Below are positions 56,829 through 64,000 of a DNA stretch of 64,000 nucleotides, piece after piece. The position numbers were made by a program, and so were the translations under genes. The notes under the pieces were generated by a model that saw nothing but the letters and a program-made list of their open reading frames with translations, did no database searches and was not told the DNA's origin. Source of the DNA: Gilliamella sp. wkB178 (lineage in GTDB: Bacteria > Pseudomonadota > Gammaproteobacteria > Enterobacterales > Orbaceae); NCBI RefSeq assembly GCF_001690705.1, contig NZ_LZGK01000013.1, positions 806,001 through 870,000 of the forward strand, in the 5' to 3' direction. Positions within the stretch are counted from its first letter, which is position 1. Every line of letters starts with the position of its first letter.

Positions 56829-56849
56829 ATACAGGGGTGCCCCCTGTAT
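56829..56849 (-). terminator. terminator of the dihydroorotate dehydrogenase-family gene
   Basis: ATACAGGGG-TGC-CCCCTGTAT. On the minus strand the stem is followed by a T-run (the plus-strand A7 at 56823-56829). Confidence 0.8.
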
Positions 56850-56892
56850 CATCTTATTAACAAAAATAGCCGTAACTTAGAGTAATGTTATT

Positions 56893-57942
56893 TTAAAGGT
56901 TTTTCTTGATTTCAATAGCAAGTAGTGGATTCCACATGGCTGCTGTGGCACTCATAACTGCATCGGCACCAGTTTTTAAAAACTGCCGATAATGATCTAC
57001 ATTGCTTACACCGCCAACACCAATAATCGCAAACTCTAATTGCATTTGTTGACGATATTTAGCTAAGCGCCCAACCATATCTAAACCAGCCCATCTAATG
57101 GCATCACCACAGACACCACCTTCTGGTCTATTTTCTCCTAGTGCCGGATGACCTTTGGCATCAACAGGTTTTGCTGAAAGCGTGTTAATAGTACTTAAAC
57201 CATCAATAATTGAACCGACGCGAGTAAGTAAAGAGATAATTTTTTCATCTTCAGGGAAGTATGCTAGTTTTAATATCAGTGGTCTGTCGGGTACTGCAGT
57301 TTTAACTTCATTAACAATGCGTTCAACCCGATCAACATCAAAACAAAGAAGTTTACTTGCACCTTCGTTGGGGCAACTTAAATTTGCTTCTAAAATTGGA
57401 GCATTAGTTTCTCTAACCAATTTTGCTGCTAATGCATAATCCTTTTCAATTTCACCATTACCTTTTGTGCCTTGGAAGCTACCAATAACACATTGCCCTT
57501 TACCTGCGGCTTTTACTGCTTTTTCCATATCCGGTTGCCATATGTCAGGAGAAAAAGATGGCACGCCAAAAGAGTTAGTTATCGACAATGGTTGGCTATA
57601 ATTAGTATCAGCTAATACTGTATCTAGATTACAAGACAGTTTCCCTTGAGGATGCACCGATAAAACATTGGGTAATGGGTGGCATTTTTGCGGTTTTGTT
57701 CTTACCGTTTTATAAACACATAAATCAAATCCATAAGCAAAAGCTGCTCTAATATAGTTAGCATTTAATAATGGACCAGCGGGCATACCAAAGGGTAAAT
57801 TAACTTCTCTATTTAAGAATTTACTTGGTTTAGTTTGTACTTGTTCTACTTTATCTAATTGTGCAAAAAGTCCAAATGGTCCTTGGTTGTAATTATCTTC
57901 ATAACTAATACTCGGATTATAAAATGGCAACAACGGTTTCAT
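56893..57942 (-). CDS. dihydroorotate dehydrogenase family protein
   Basis: 349 residues, FMN-binding TIM barrel. Visible pattern: NLPFGMPAGPLLNANYIR, YKTVRTKP, SITNSFGVPS, EANLSCPNEG (FMN/substrate site), and the C-terminal phosphate loop IIGVGGVSNVDHYRQFLKTGADAV. It differs from E. coli class 2 PyrD and looks closer to class 1-type or DHOD-like proteins, so activity is not certain. The attenuator leader in front of it, typical of pyrimidine genes, supports a role in that pathway. AGGAGA precedes the ATG. Confidence 0.82.
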   Translation of the reverse strand: MKPLLPFYNPSISYEDNYNQGPFGLFAQLDKVEQVQTKPSKFLNREVNLPFGMPAGPLLNANYIRAAFAYGFDLCVYKTVRTKPQKCHPLPNVLSVHPQGKLSCNLDTVLADTNYSQPLSITNSFGVPSFSPDIWQPDMEKAVKAAGKGQCVIGSFQGTKGNGEIEKDYALAAKLVRETNAPILEANLSCPNEGASKLLCFDVDRVERIVNEVKTAVPDRPLILKLAYFPEDEKIISLLTRVGSIIDGLSTINTLSAKPVDAKGHPALGENRPEGGVCGDAIRWAGLDMVGRLAKYRQQMQLEFAIIGVGGVSNVDHYRQFLKTGADAVMSATAAMWNPLLAIEIKKNL

Positions 57943-58117
57943 ACTTTCTCCTGTTTATGAACGGTATTGGAAAGATATTTTTCAAAAATAAGAAGTGAAA
58001 ACAAAGTAAATAGTTTTTAAAATAAAAAATCCTCCATAAAGGAGGATCGAAGTGTTCGAATAAAAGAGAAATAGATTGTTTTTTCAATTTTATTTTTAAT
58101 ATTTGTTTTTGAATCAT
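57917..58117 (-). CDS. putative leader peptide of the attenuator
   Basis: 66-codon frame (MIQKQILKIKLKKQSISLLFEHF...) that starts about 25 bases after the predicted transcript start, runs through the terminator hairpin and ends 26 bases inside the structural gene. This geometry equals that of the pyrBI leader peptide. The peptide has no domain of its own; its role would be to couple ribosome and polymerase. Confidence 0.5.
   Translation of the reverse strand: MIQKQILKIKLKKQSISLLFEHFDPPLWRIFYFKNYLLCFHFLFLKNIFPIPFINRRKYETVVAIL
58019..58047 (-). terminator. attenuator hairpin before the DHOD-family gene
   Basis: On the minus strand: ATCCTCC-TTTAT-GGAGGAT followed by TTTTTTATTTT. A pyrimidine-rich stretch (58058-58075, TCTATTTCTCTTTTATTC in the transcript) lies just upstream, where polymerase could pause at low UTP. 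Confidence 0.7.
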
Positions 58118-58149
58118 AACAAATTTCTCGTTTTATGACATTGAAAGGC

Positions 58150-58177
58150 ATTCTAGCTTAATAAAAATAAAGTTCAA
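58150..58177 (-). promoter_or_regulatory. sigma70-type promoter for the attenuated leader
   Basis: Minus strand TTGAAC (-35) and TAGAAT (-10) separated by 16 bp, about 33 bases before the leader-peptide ATG. Confidence 0.6.
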
Positions 58178-58465
58178 GCCCAATTAACTAAAAAATATGT
58201 AACTAAATGAAATAGTTATAATGTTATTTTTTAGATTTCTAGTCTCAAATTTCAGTTCAATAAAAGCTATTTAATCAAAATAACAATCATTAAACATCAT
58301 ATTGCAGTACATTATTGTGTAATATATTAATAAATATATAAAAAATTCTGTCGAAAAAATGATACTTTAAGTTGTTAATTGGTTTAAGTTAAGTAGAGGA
58401 TGGTTAAGAGTAATGTTATCATTGCGCATAACTTATGTAGGCAAAAAGAATGATTAGGTGTTTAA
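58178..58465. other. intergenic region upstream of the fumarate reductase-like gene
   Basis: AT-rich, no gene. It should hold the plus-strand promoter. I looked for FNR-like TTGAT-N4-ATCAA and spaced GTTAA repeats for ArcA and found no convincing match. Confidence 0.4.
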
Positions 58466-61240
58466 ATGAAAGATAGCAAAATTTTTAGACCATTAAAGTT
58501 ACCCAATGGAATAGAATTAAAAAATCGACTCATGATGGCACCAATGACAACTTGTTCAGGATCTCATGATGGTTCAGTTACTCAAGATTTAATTGAATAT
58601 TATCGAGCAAGGGCAGGTGAAATAGGTACTATTATTGTTGAATGTGGTTTTGTAGATGATAAAGGTTTAGCCTTTCCTGGAGCTATTGGGCTAGATAGTG
58701 ATGCTAAAATTGAGGGTTTGGCTAAAGTAGCTCAAGCAATTAAAGAAAAAGGTTCCAAAGCCGTAATTCAAGTTTACCATGGTGGTCGAATGGTTGAACC
58801 TAAATTAATTAGAGACCAATCTCCAATGGGTCCTAGCGCAATAGCCGCTCCACGTCCTAATGCCCCGACACCAATTGAATTAACGACAGCAGAAGTTGAT
58901 GAAATGCTTGATAAATTTGGTCAAGCGGTTCGACGAGCTATTCAAGCTGGTTTTGATGGGATTGAGATCCATGGCGCCAATACCTATTTAATTCAACAAT
59001 TTTATTCTCCAAATTCTAATCAAAGAACAGATAAGTGGGGAGGTGGTCGTGATAATCGAGCGCTATTTCCATTAGCGGTATTAGATATTACCCATAAGAT
59101 GGTTAAACAATATGCTAACCAAGGTTTTATTGTTGGTTATCGTTTCTCACCTGAGGAGTTAGAAGTTCCTGGTATTCGATTTGATGATTCAATTTATTTA
59201 CTCGAAAAATTAGCGAAAAAGGGGCTTGATTATGTACATTTTTCAATGGGAGCAACTCTTAGATCATCAATTGTTGATACCCAAGATCCCACTCCTTTGA
59301 TAAATAAATATATAACCATGCGTTCTAATAATTTGGCGAAAATTCCGGTTGTTGGAGTAGGAAATGTTGTCAATCAAAGTGATATAGATGCAGCTATTGA
59401 TAATGGTTATGATTTAGTTGCTGTAGGGCGAGCATGCATTGCTTATCCTGATTGGATTAATCGTATTAAAAAAGGAGAGCAACTTGAACTGGTGATCAAT
59501 AGTGACAAACGTGATCAATTAAAAATCCCTGTACCTTTATGGCATTTTCCCTTAGTTGAAAGTCTAATTCGTGATATTAATCTTAATGTTAAAAAATTTA
59601 AACCAGGAAATTATCAAGAACAAGTTAATGATGAATCTTATGAATTTTTGATTAATGTTGAATTAGGTAAAGATTTCATCAAAGATATACAATTAGAAAA
59701 TGCTAAAGAATTTAATCATGAAGTTTTAGATAATTTTTCAGTAATTAAACAAAGAATTCTTGATGCAAATAGTCCTCATGTAGATGCTGTTTCTGGCGCC
59801 ACCACTCAATGCGAAGCCTTCAAGAAAGCTGTAACCAAAGCTATGTCACAATCTAATCATGAAGCGATTCTTGCTGAAGGTGGTGATCCTAATGATATAT
59901 CTTACGATATTGTAGTTGTGGGGAGTGGTGGTGCAGGCCTTTCAGCGGCCATTCGATCCCATGACTCAGGCGCTAATGTGGTTGTCGTTGAAAAAATGTC
60001 AATAATTGGTGGAAATACTAATAAAGCTTCTGCTGGTATGAATGCGGCGGAAACAAAATTCCAAAAGCAGCAAGGAATTAAAGATAGTAAGGAATTATTT
60101 TATAAAGAAACCCTGATTGGTGGCAAAAGTAAAAATAATCCGGAACTTTTGCGCTATTTTGTTGAACATGCTCCCGAGGCCATAGATTGGTTAGATGATA
60201 ATGGTATTGCACTAAGTGATCTTACTACAACGGGGGGCATGAGTGTTGATCGCACTCATCGTCCAACCAGTCGAGCGGCGGTAGGTGGTTTTTTAATTAG
60301 TGGATTAGTTAAAAATATCAATAAACGTGGTATTGAAGTTATGCTTGATACCAATGTAATCGAAATTGTCACGGAAAATCATGAAGTTGTTGGCGTTAAA
60401 GTTTCACAAGAAGATGGTTCATCTACTATTATAAAAGCTAAAGCAGTTATTATTGCCACGGGTGGTTTTAGTGCTAATAAAGTTATGGTGGAAAAATATC
60501 GACCAGATCTTAAAGGATTTGTAACGACTAACCATAAAGGGGCAACAGGTTCTGGCATTATGCTTTTAGAAAAATTAGGTGCAGGTACTGTTGATATGAG
60601 TGAAATCCAAATTCACCCTACAGTTGAACAAACATCTTCATATTTAATTTCAGAATCAATTCGAGGCGGTGGTGCCATTTTAATTGCGCAAAATGGTAAT
60701 CGTTTTGTCAATGAATTGGACACTCGCGATGAAGTCTCAGCCGAAATCATCAAATTACCTGAACACTATGCTTATATTGTATTCGATCAGCAAATTCGAG
60801 ATGAAAATAAAGCCATTGAGGAATATATATCACACGATTTAGTTATTCAAGCAAGCACAATTGCCGAATTAGCAAAAAAATTAGCTGTTGATTGTGAAAC
60901 ATTGACTAAAACCATAGAACGTTATAATCGATTTGTTGCCAATAAACAGGATGAAGATTTTGGTCGCACTACTGGTCTGCGGCACGCTATCAGTAAAAGT
61001 CATTTCTATGCAATTAAAGTTGCCCCGGGTATACACCATACTATGGGAGGAATAACTATTAATGCTCAAACTCAAGTATTAGATACTCATAAGCATGTTA
61101 TTCAAGGTGTATTTGCTGCTGGTGAAGTTGTTGGCGGGGTACATGGTGGTAATAGAATAGGTGGGAATGCAGTCGCAGATATCATTATTTTTGGTATTCA
61201 AGCAGGTCAGCAAGCTAGTGATTATATTACTCGTAAATAA
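58466..61240 (+). CDS. OYE / FMN-binding / fumarate reductase fusion flavoprotein (NADH:fumarate reductase type)
   Basis: 924 residues in three domains. 1-345: old-yellow-enzyme barrel (KNRLMMAPMTTCSG, HGANTYLIQQFYSPNSNQRTD). About 380-460: FMN_bind domain with flavinylation motif D440-AVSGAT446, Thr446 being the predicted FMN attachment. About 468-920: FAD_binding_2 fumarate reductase domain (VVVGSGGAGLSAAI, FVNELDTRDEVSAEI with the catalytic Arg, and HHTMGG). The order equals that of soluble NADH:fumarate reductase of Klebsiella. No signal peptide, so cytosolic. The next gene is the flavin transferase that would load Thr446. Confidence 0.92.
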   Translation: MKDSKIFRPLKLPNGIELKNRLMMAPMTTCSGSHDGSVTQDLIEYYRARAGEIGTIIVECGFVDDKGLAFPGAIGLDSDAKIEGLAKVAQAIKEKGSKAVIQVYHGGRMVEPKLIRDQSPMGPSAIAAPRPNAPTPIELTTAEVDEMLDKFGQAVRRAIQAGFDGIEIHGANTYLIQQFYSPNSNQRTDKWGGGRDNRALFPLAVLDITHKMVKQYANQGFIVGYRFSPEELEVPGIRFDDSIYLLEKLAKKGLDYVHFSMGATLRSSIVDTQDPTPLINKYITMRSNNLAKIPVVGVGNVVNQSDIDAAIDNGYDLVAVGRACIAYPDWINRIKKGEQLELVINSDKRDQLKIPVPLWHFPLVESLIRDINLNVKKFKPGNYQEQVNDESYEFLINVELGKDFIKDIQLENAKEFNHEVLDNFSVIKQRILDANSPHVDAVSGATTQCEAFKKAVTKAMSQSNHEAILAEGGDPNDISYDIVVVGSGGAGLSAAIRSHDSGANVVVVEKMSIIGGNTNKASAGMNAAETKFQKQQGIKDSKELFYKETLIGGKSKNNPELLRYFVEHAPEAIDWLDDNGIALSDLTTTGGMSVDRTHRPTSRAAVGGFLISGLVKNINKRGIEVMLDTNVIEIVTENHEVVGVKVSQEDGSSTIIKAKAVIIATGGFSANKVMVEKYRPDLKGFVTTNHKGATGSGIMLLEKLGAGTVDMSEIQIHPTVEQTSSYLISESIRGGGAILIAQNGNRFVNELDTRDEVSAEIIKLPEHYAYIVFDQQIRDENKAIEEYISHDLVIQASTIAELAKKLAVDCETLTKTIERYNRFVANKQDEDFGRTTGLRHAISKSHFYAIKVAPGIHHTMGGITINAQTQVLDTHKHVIQGVFAAGEVVGGVHGGNRIGGNAVADIIIFGIQAGQQASDYITRK

Positions 61241-61264
61241 TTAAATTAATTGAGCGTATGTAAA

Positions 61265-62230
61265 ATGGTTAAAGCTAACTATGAATATAGCCAAAATTTG
61301 TTGGGAACAATAGTTTCATTAACAATCTATGAAGCTAATGAAACTGCTGTTAAAGCTGTATTTGCAACCCTTAAAATACTTGAAGATAAATTGACTGTAA
61401 ATCGACCGCTGTCTGAAGTTATGTCCATAAATATGGCCGCAGGTAAACATGCTGTTGAGGTTAGTCGTCCAGTTTTTGATTTAATTGCACAAGCCTTACA
61501 AATCAGTCTACAACCTAATTGCTACTTTAATTGTGCTATTGGTGCTTTAGTAAAGCTGTGGCAAATTGGTTTTAAGGGGCAACAAGTTCCGACTGATGAA
61601 CAAATTAAACAACACTTACTACTAACTAATCCAAGAGATATTGAACTTAATACTGATAACCATTCTATTTTTTTGAAACGTAAAGGGATGCAAATTGATT
61701 TAGGTGCAATTGCTAAGGGGTATATAGCTGATGTTATCAAAGAGGTTTTAGTCAAACATAATATACATCAAGCAATGATTAATTTAGGGGGAAATGTTTT
61801 AACTATTGGGGATTCACCTTTAAGTGATGATAAAAATTGGCATGTAGGTTTGAAAAAACCATTTTCACGTAATCAAGAACTTGTAGGAATTATTAATGTT
61901 AATAATAGGTCAGTAGTGACATCAGGTATTTATGAGCGTTTTTTTTATCAACATAATCATTTATATCATCATATTTTAAATCCATTCACTGGATACCCAT
62001 TAGATAATGAATTAGAAAGTGTCACAATTATTTCAAAATCGTCCTTAGAAGGTGATATTTATTCAACTATTTTGTATGGATTAGGTGTAAGCAAAGGGTG
62101 CGAATTTTTACAACGCCATAGCAATCTAGCGGCAATTTTTTTATTAAAAAATAAAACCATTGTTTTAGCCAATACCGATAACTTTTATTTTCAGTTGCTG
62201 GATAAACAATATCAAGTCAAACAGTACTAA
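61265..62230 (+). CDS. apbE: FAD:protein FMN transferase (ApbE family)
   Basis: 321 residues from ATG 61265 (MVKANYEYSQNLLGTIVSLTIYE); a TTG at 61250 is possible. ApbE motifs: QIDLGAIAKGYIADVI, INLGGNVLTIG, and SGIYERFF / HHILNPFTGYP. No signal peptide or lipobox, so it acts in the cytosol, unlike the periplasmic ApbE of Nqr/Rnf systems. Lies 24 bp behind its likely substrate, the FMN_bind fusion protein. Confidence 0.93.
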   Translation: MVKANYEYSQNLLGTIVSLTIYEANETAVKAVFATLKILEDKLTVNRPLSEVMSINMAAGKHAVEVSRPVFDLIAQALQISLQPNCYFNCAIGALVKLWQIGFKGQQVPTDEQIKQHLLLTNPRDIELNTDNHSIFLKRKGMQIDLGAIAKGYIADVIKEVLVKHNIHQAMINLGGNVLTIGDSPLSDDKNWHVGLKKPFSRNQELVGIINVNNRSVVTSGIYERFFYQHNHLYHHILNPFTGYPLDNELESVTIISKSSLEGDIYSTILYGLGVSKGCEFLQRHSNLAAIFLLKNKTIVLANTDNFYFQLLDKQYQVKQY

Positions 62231-62359
62231 TTATATCTATTTAACACCAAATACCGCATATTAATTCAATGAATTAACGAGGAAAATATTATAAATATAG
62301 TCACAAACAACCAGCTAAAATTGGAGGACTTTATTTAATAAAGAGTAGTTTGTCAAAAC

Positions 62360-63883
62360 TTAATAAGTTTCAATTGTTAATTGCCAATTATTAACTGCTG
62401 CCCAATATTTTTGCTCTTGTTCTAAATCCAGTAAAATTAACTTATTATGTTTAACAAAATTGTTACTTATTGCTAAAGTTAATTTAGTAGATTTTTGGTT
62501 AGTTATTTTTAGTTGAAAAGCACTTATATCGAGATCAGAATTGCGCTGGTTATTAATCAATACTGATAACCGAAGAATCTGTAGTAAGACAATAATTTGC
62601 CTATACTCAAATAAGCTAAAATAAGGCAATTCATCAATCTTTATTGATTTTCTATGAAAACGAACCAATGTGGATAAAAGTAATTGCTGTTCTTCATTAA
62701 ACCCAGGTAAATTACTATTTTTTAAAATATAACTTGAATGTTTATGAATTGATGAGAAATTAATCTTTAAACCAACTTCATGTAACTGTGCCGCCCAATA
62801 TAATATTGATTCAAGATTAGGAGTAATGGTAATAGAACTTTGATGTTGCCATTGAGAAAAAAAATATTTCGCAGTTTTGACTACTTGGTTAGCATGCCGT
62901 TCATCAATATTATAATGCTGAGATAATGACTCGGCAGTATTTTGCCTGATATCTCGATAATTTGGCCCATCAATAAGTTCATATAAAACACCTTCTCTTA
63001 ATGCGCTTGGGCTATATTGTAATGCTTGTAAACCTAACACTTTAAAAACACCACTAAATATAGCAAGTCCACTAACAAAAACATGTTTTCTTTCGGTAGA
63101 TAAAGAAGGATAGTCTATATCATGAAAAGATTTAAACTCTAATACATAACTAATTAGATCATCTAATCGTTTAGGTGTAATTATGCCATCACTTACACCA
63201 AGATCTAACAAGATATTATGGATGCTTTTTACTGTTCCTGAAGTACCAAAAGCGACAGTAATACCTTGTTGCTTTATGATATTAATCATACTTTCGATCT
63301 GTTGTTCAGCGGCTAATTTAGCTTTTTGAAATGCAACTTTATTAATTAGTTGTTGTGGAAAAAATTGCTTAGTATATGTTACACAACCCATAGGCCTACT
63401 ACCCACAATTAATGGTTTCAAATCGTTACCTTTACCAATAGCAATTTCAGTTGACCCGCCACCAATATCCATTACAAATTTAGTATCTGATGATGAGGTT
63501 GGTTCCGCAGTCATTGTTCCTAAATAGATTAACCGAGCTTCTTCTTGACCTGAAATAACCTCAACAGGATAGGGGAGTATTTTCGCTGCAGCAGCTAAAA
63601 ATAGGTGGCGATTTTTAGCAATACGTAAGGCATGAGTAGCCACGATTCTGACATTTTCAGCAGGAAAACCATTTAGTCGTTCAGCAAATAATGCCAAACA
63701 TTCAATTCCTCGTTTAATACTGGACTCGCTTAATTCATTATTGGCATTTAATCCCGTAGCTAAATGAATATTTTGTTTATTTTTATAAATGATTTGGGTT
63801 GCACCATCTATGCTGCGGGCAATCACCATATGGAAACTATTTGAACCCAGATCAATTACTGCATATTCATTAAATCTATTCAC
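62360..63883 (-). CDS. ppx: exopolyphosphatase
   Basis: 507 residues (E. coli Ppx 513). Releases phosphate from polyphosphate ends. ASKHA-fold phosphate loops YAVIDLGSNSFHMVIA and VMDIGGGSTEIAIG, catalytic Glu in VISGQEEARLIYLG. The C-terminus (TLVRFHRKSIKIDELPYF ... LILLDLEQEQKYW) is Ppx-like rather than GppA. The start is GTG at 63883, overlapping the ppk stop (GTGA), so translation is coupled to ppk. Confidence 0.95.
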   Translation of the reverse strand: MNRFNEYAVIDLGSNSFHMVIARSIDGATQIIYKNKQNIHLATGLNANNELSESSIKRGIECLALFAERLNGFPAENVRIVATHALRIAKNRHLFLAAAAKILPYPVEVISGQEEARLIYLGTMTAEPTSSSDTKFVMDIGGGSTEIAIGKGNDLKPLIVGSRPMGCVTYTKQFFPQQLINKVAFQKAKLAAEQQIESMINIIKQQGITVAFGTSGTVKSIHNILLDLGVSDGIITPKRLDDLISYVLEFKSFHDIDYPSLSTERKHVFVSGLAIFSGVFKVLGLQALQYSPSALREGVLYELIDGPNYRDIRQNTAESLSQHYNIDERHANQVVKTAKYFFSQWQHQSSITITPNLESILYWAAQLHEVGLKINFSSIHKHSSYILKNSNLPGFNEEQQLLLSTLVRFHRKSIKIDELPYFSLFEYRQIIVLLQILRLSVLINNQRNSDLDISAFQLKITNQKSTKLTLAISNNFVKHNKLILLDLEQEQKYWAAVNNWQLTIETY

Positions 63884-64000
63884 GATTGAATATCCTTATT
63901 TAGTGTTTCCTGTTGTTTTAAATAATCATAAATGGCCCGTTGAGCTCTTATTTTTTTCTTATTTCCTCTTTGTACATAGTTATTCATATTGTCTTTATCA
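63880..64000 (-). CDS. ppk: polyphosphate kinase, C-terminal end (cut by window edge)
   Basis: Only 39 codons plus stop are visible: NNYVQRGNKKKIRAQRAIYDYLKQQ, which corresponds to the E. coli Ppk end [21 protein letters not shown]. About 95% of the gene is beyond the window. The stop shares bases with the ppx start, the same operon order as E. coli ppk-ppx. Confidence 0.9.
   Translation of the reverse strand, partial: DKDNMNNYVQRGNKKKIRAQRAIYDYLKQQETLNKDIQS

Noticed and set aside
58178-58465. FNR or ArcA site before the fumarate reductase-like gene
   Set aside because: Candidate half-sites do not have the right spacing.

Overview
The window is chromosomal DNA from a low-GC gammaproteobacterium. 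Its housekeeping genes and several local gene orders are enterobacterial in type: gpt/pepD divergent; dnaQ/rnhA next to tRNA-Asp, gloB, mltD and a yafD-like gene; cmoA-cmoB; a YbbO-type reductase with cnoX; ppk-ppx. The strong AT bias and the mix of E. coli-like and Pasteurella-like protein features suggest Orbaceae (the Gilliamella/Orbus group of insect gut symbionts). That assignment is inference; nothing in the window proves it.

Layout. 1-8.8 kb: gpt (cut by the window edge), pepD, the arginine genes argC-argB-argG and argH behind tandem ARG boxes, serC, and a small lipoprotein. 9.04-24.4 kb: a 15.3-kb integrated element in the 3' end of tRNA-Ile2(CAU), bounded by 18-bp direct repeats. It carries a tyrosine integrase, two AlpA-like regulators, a Rha/KilAC antirepressor, small accessory genes, a P4-alpha-type primase-helicase with GGTGAACA iterons beside it, and a complete HK97-type head and packaging module (capsid, protease, portal, two connector proteins, HNH, TerS, TerL). 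It has no tail, lysis or holin genes. This is the gene plan of a capsid-forming phage-inducible chromosomal island (cf-PICI). A DUF4145 protein sits in the cargo position before attR. 24.4-34.3 kb: accessory chromosome with orphan genes, a VirK/YbjX protein, YnfA, a duplicated membrane protein pair around an SDR gene, and a cellobiose-type PTS locus (IIC, 6-phospho-beta-glucosidase, IIB and GntR on one strand; IIA divergent). 34.6-40.7 kb: one giant alpha-2-macroglobulin-family protein. 40.8-56.8 kb: conserved housekeeping genes (YjbR, cmoA/cmoB, a metallophosphoesterase, rnd, mtnN, ybbO, cnoX, map, rlmC, gshA, yafD-like, mltD, gloB, rnhA, dnaQ, tRNA-Asp, ybaN). 56.9-64 kb: a dihydroorotate dehydrogenase-family gene behind a pyrBI-like attenuator leader, a fused OYE/FMN-binding/fumarate-reductase flavoprotein with its ApbE flavin transferase, and ppx overlapping the end of ppk.

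The most interesting object is the tail-less satellite, with its putative iteron origin, candidate cos region, structured capsid-gene leader and a tiny antisense operon (ribbon-helix-helix protein plus a 37-residue membrane peptide). Also notable are a 42-bp repeat found three times between genes, a lysine/alanine-rich tail on ArgG, and a CnoX that has lost the SxxC cysteine but kept the client-binding one.
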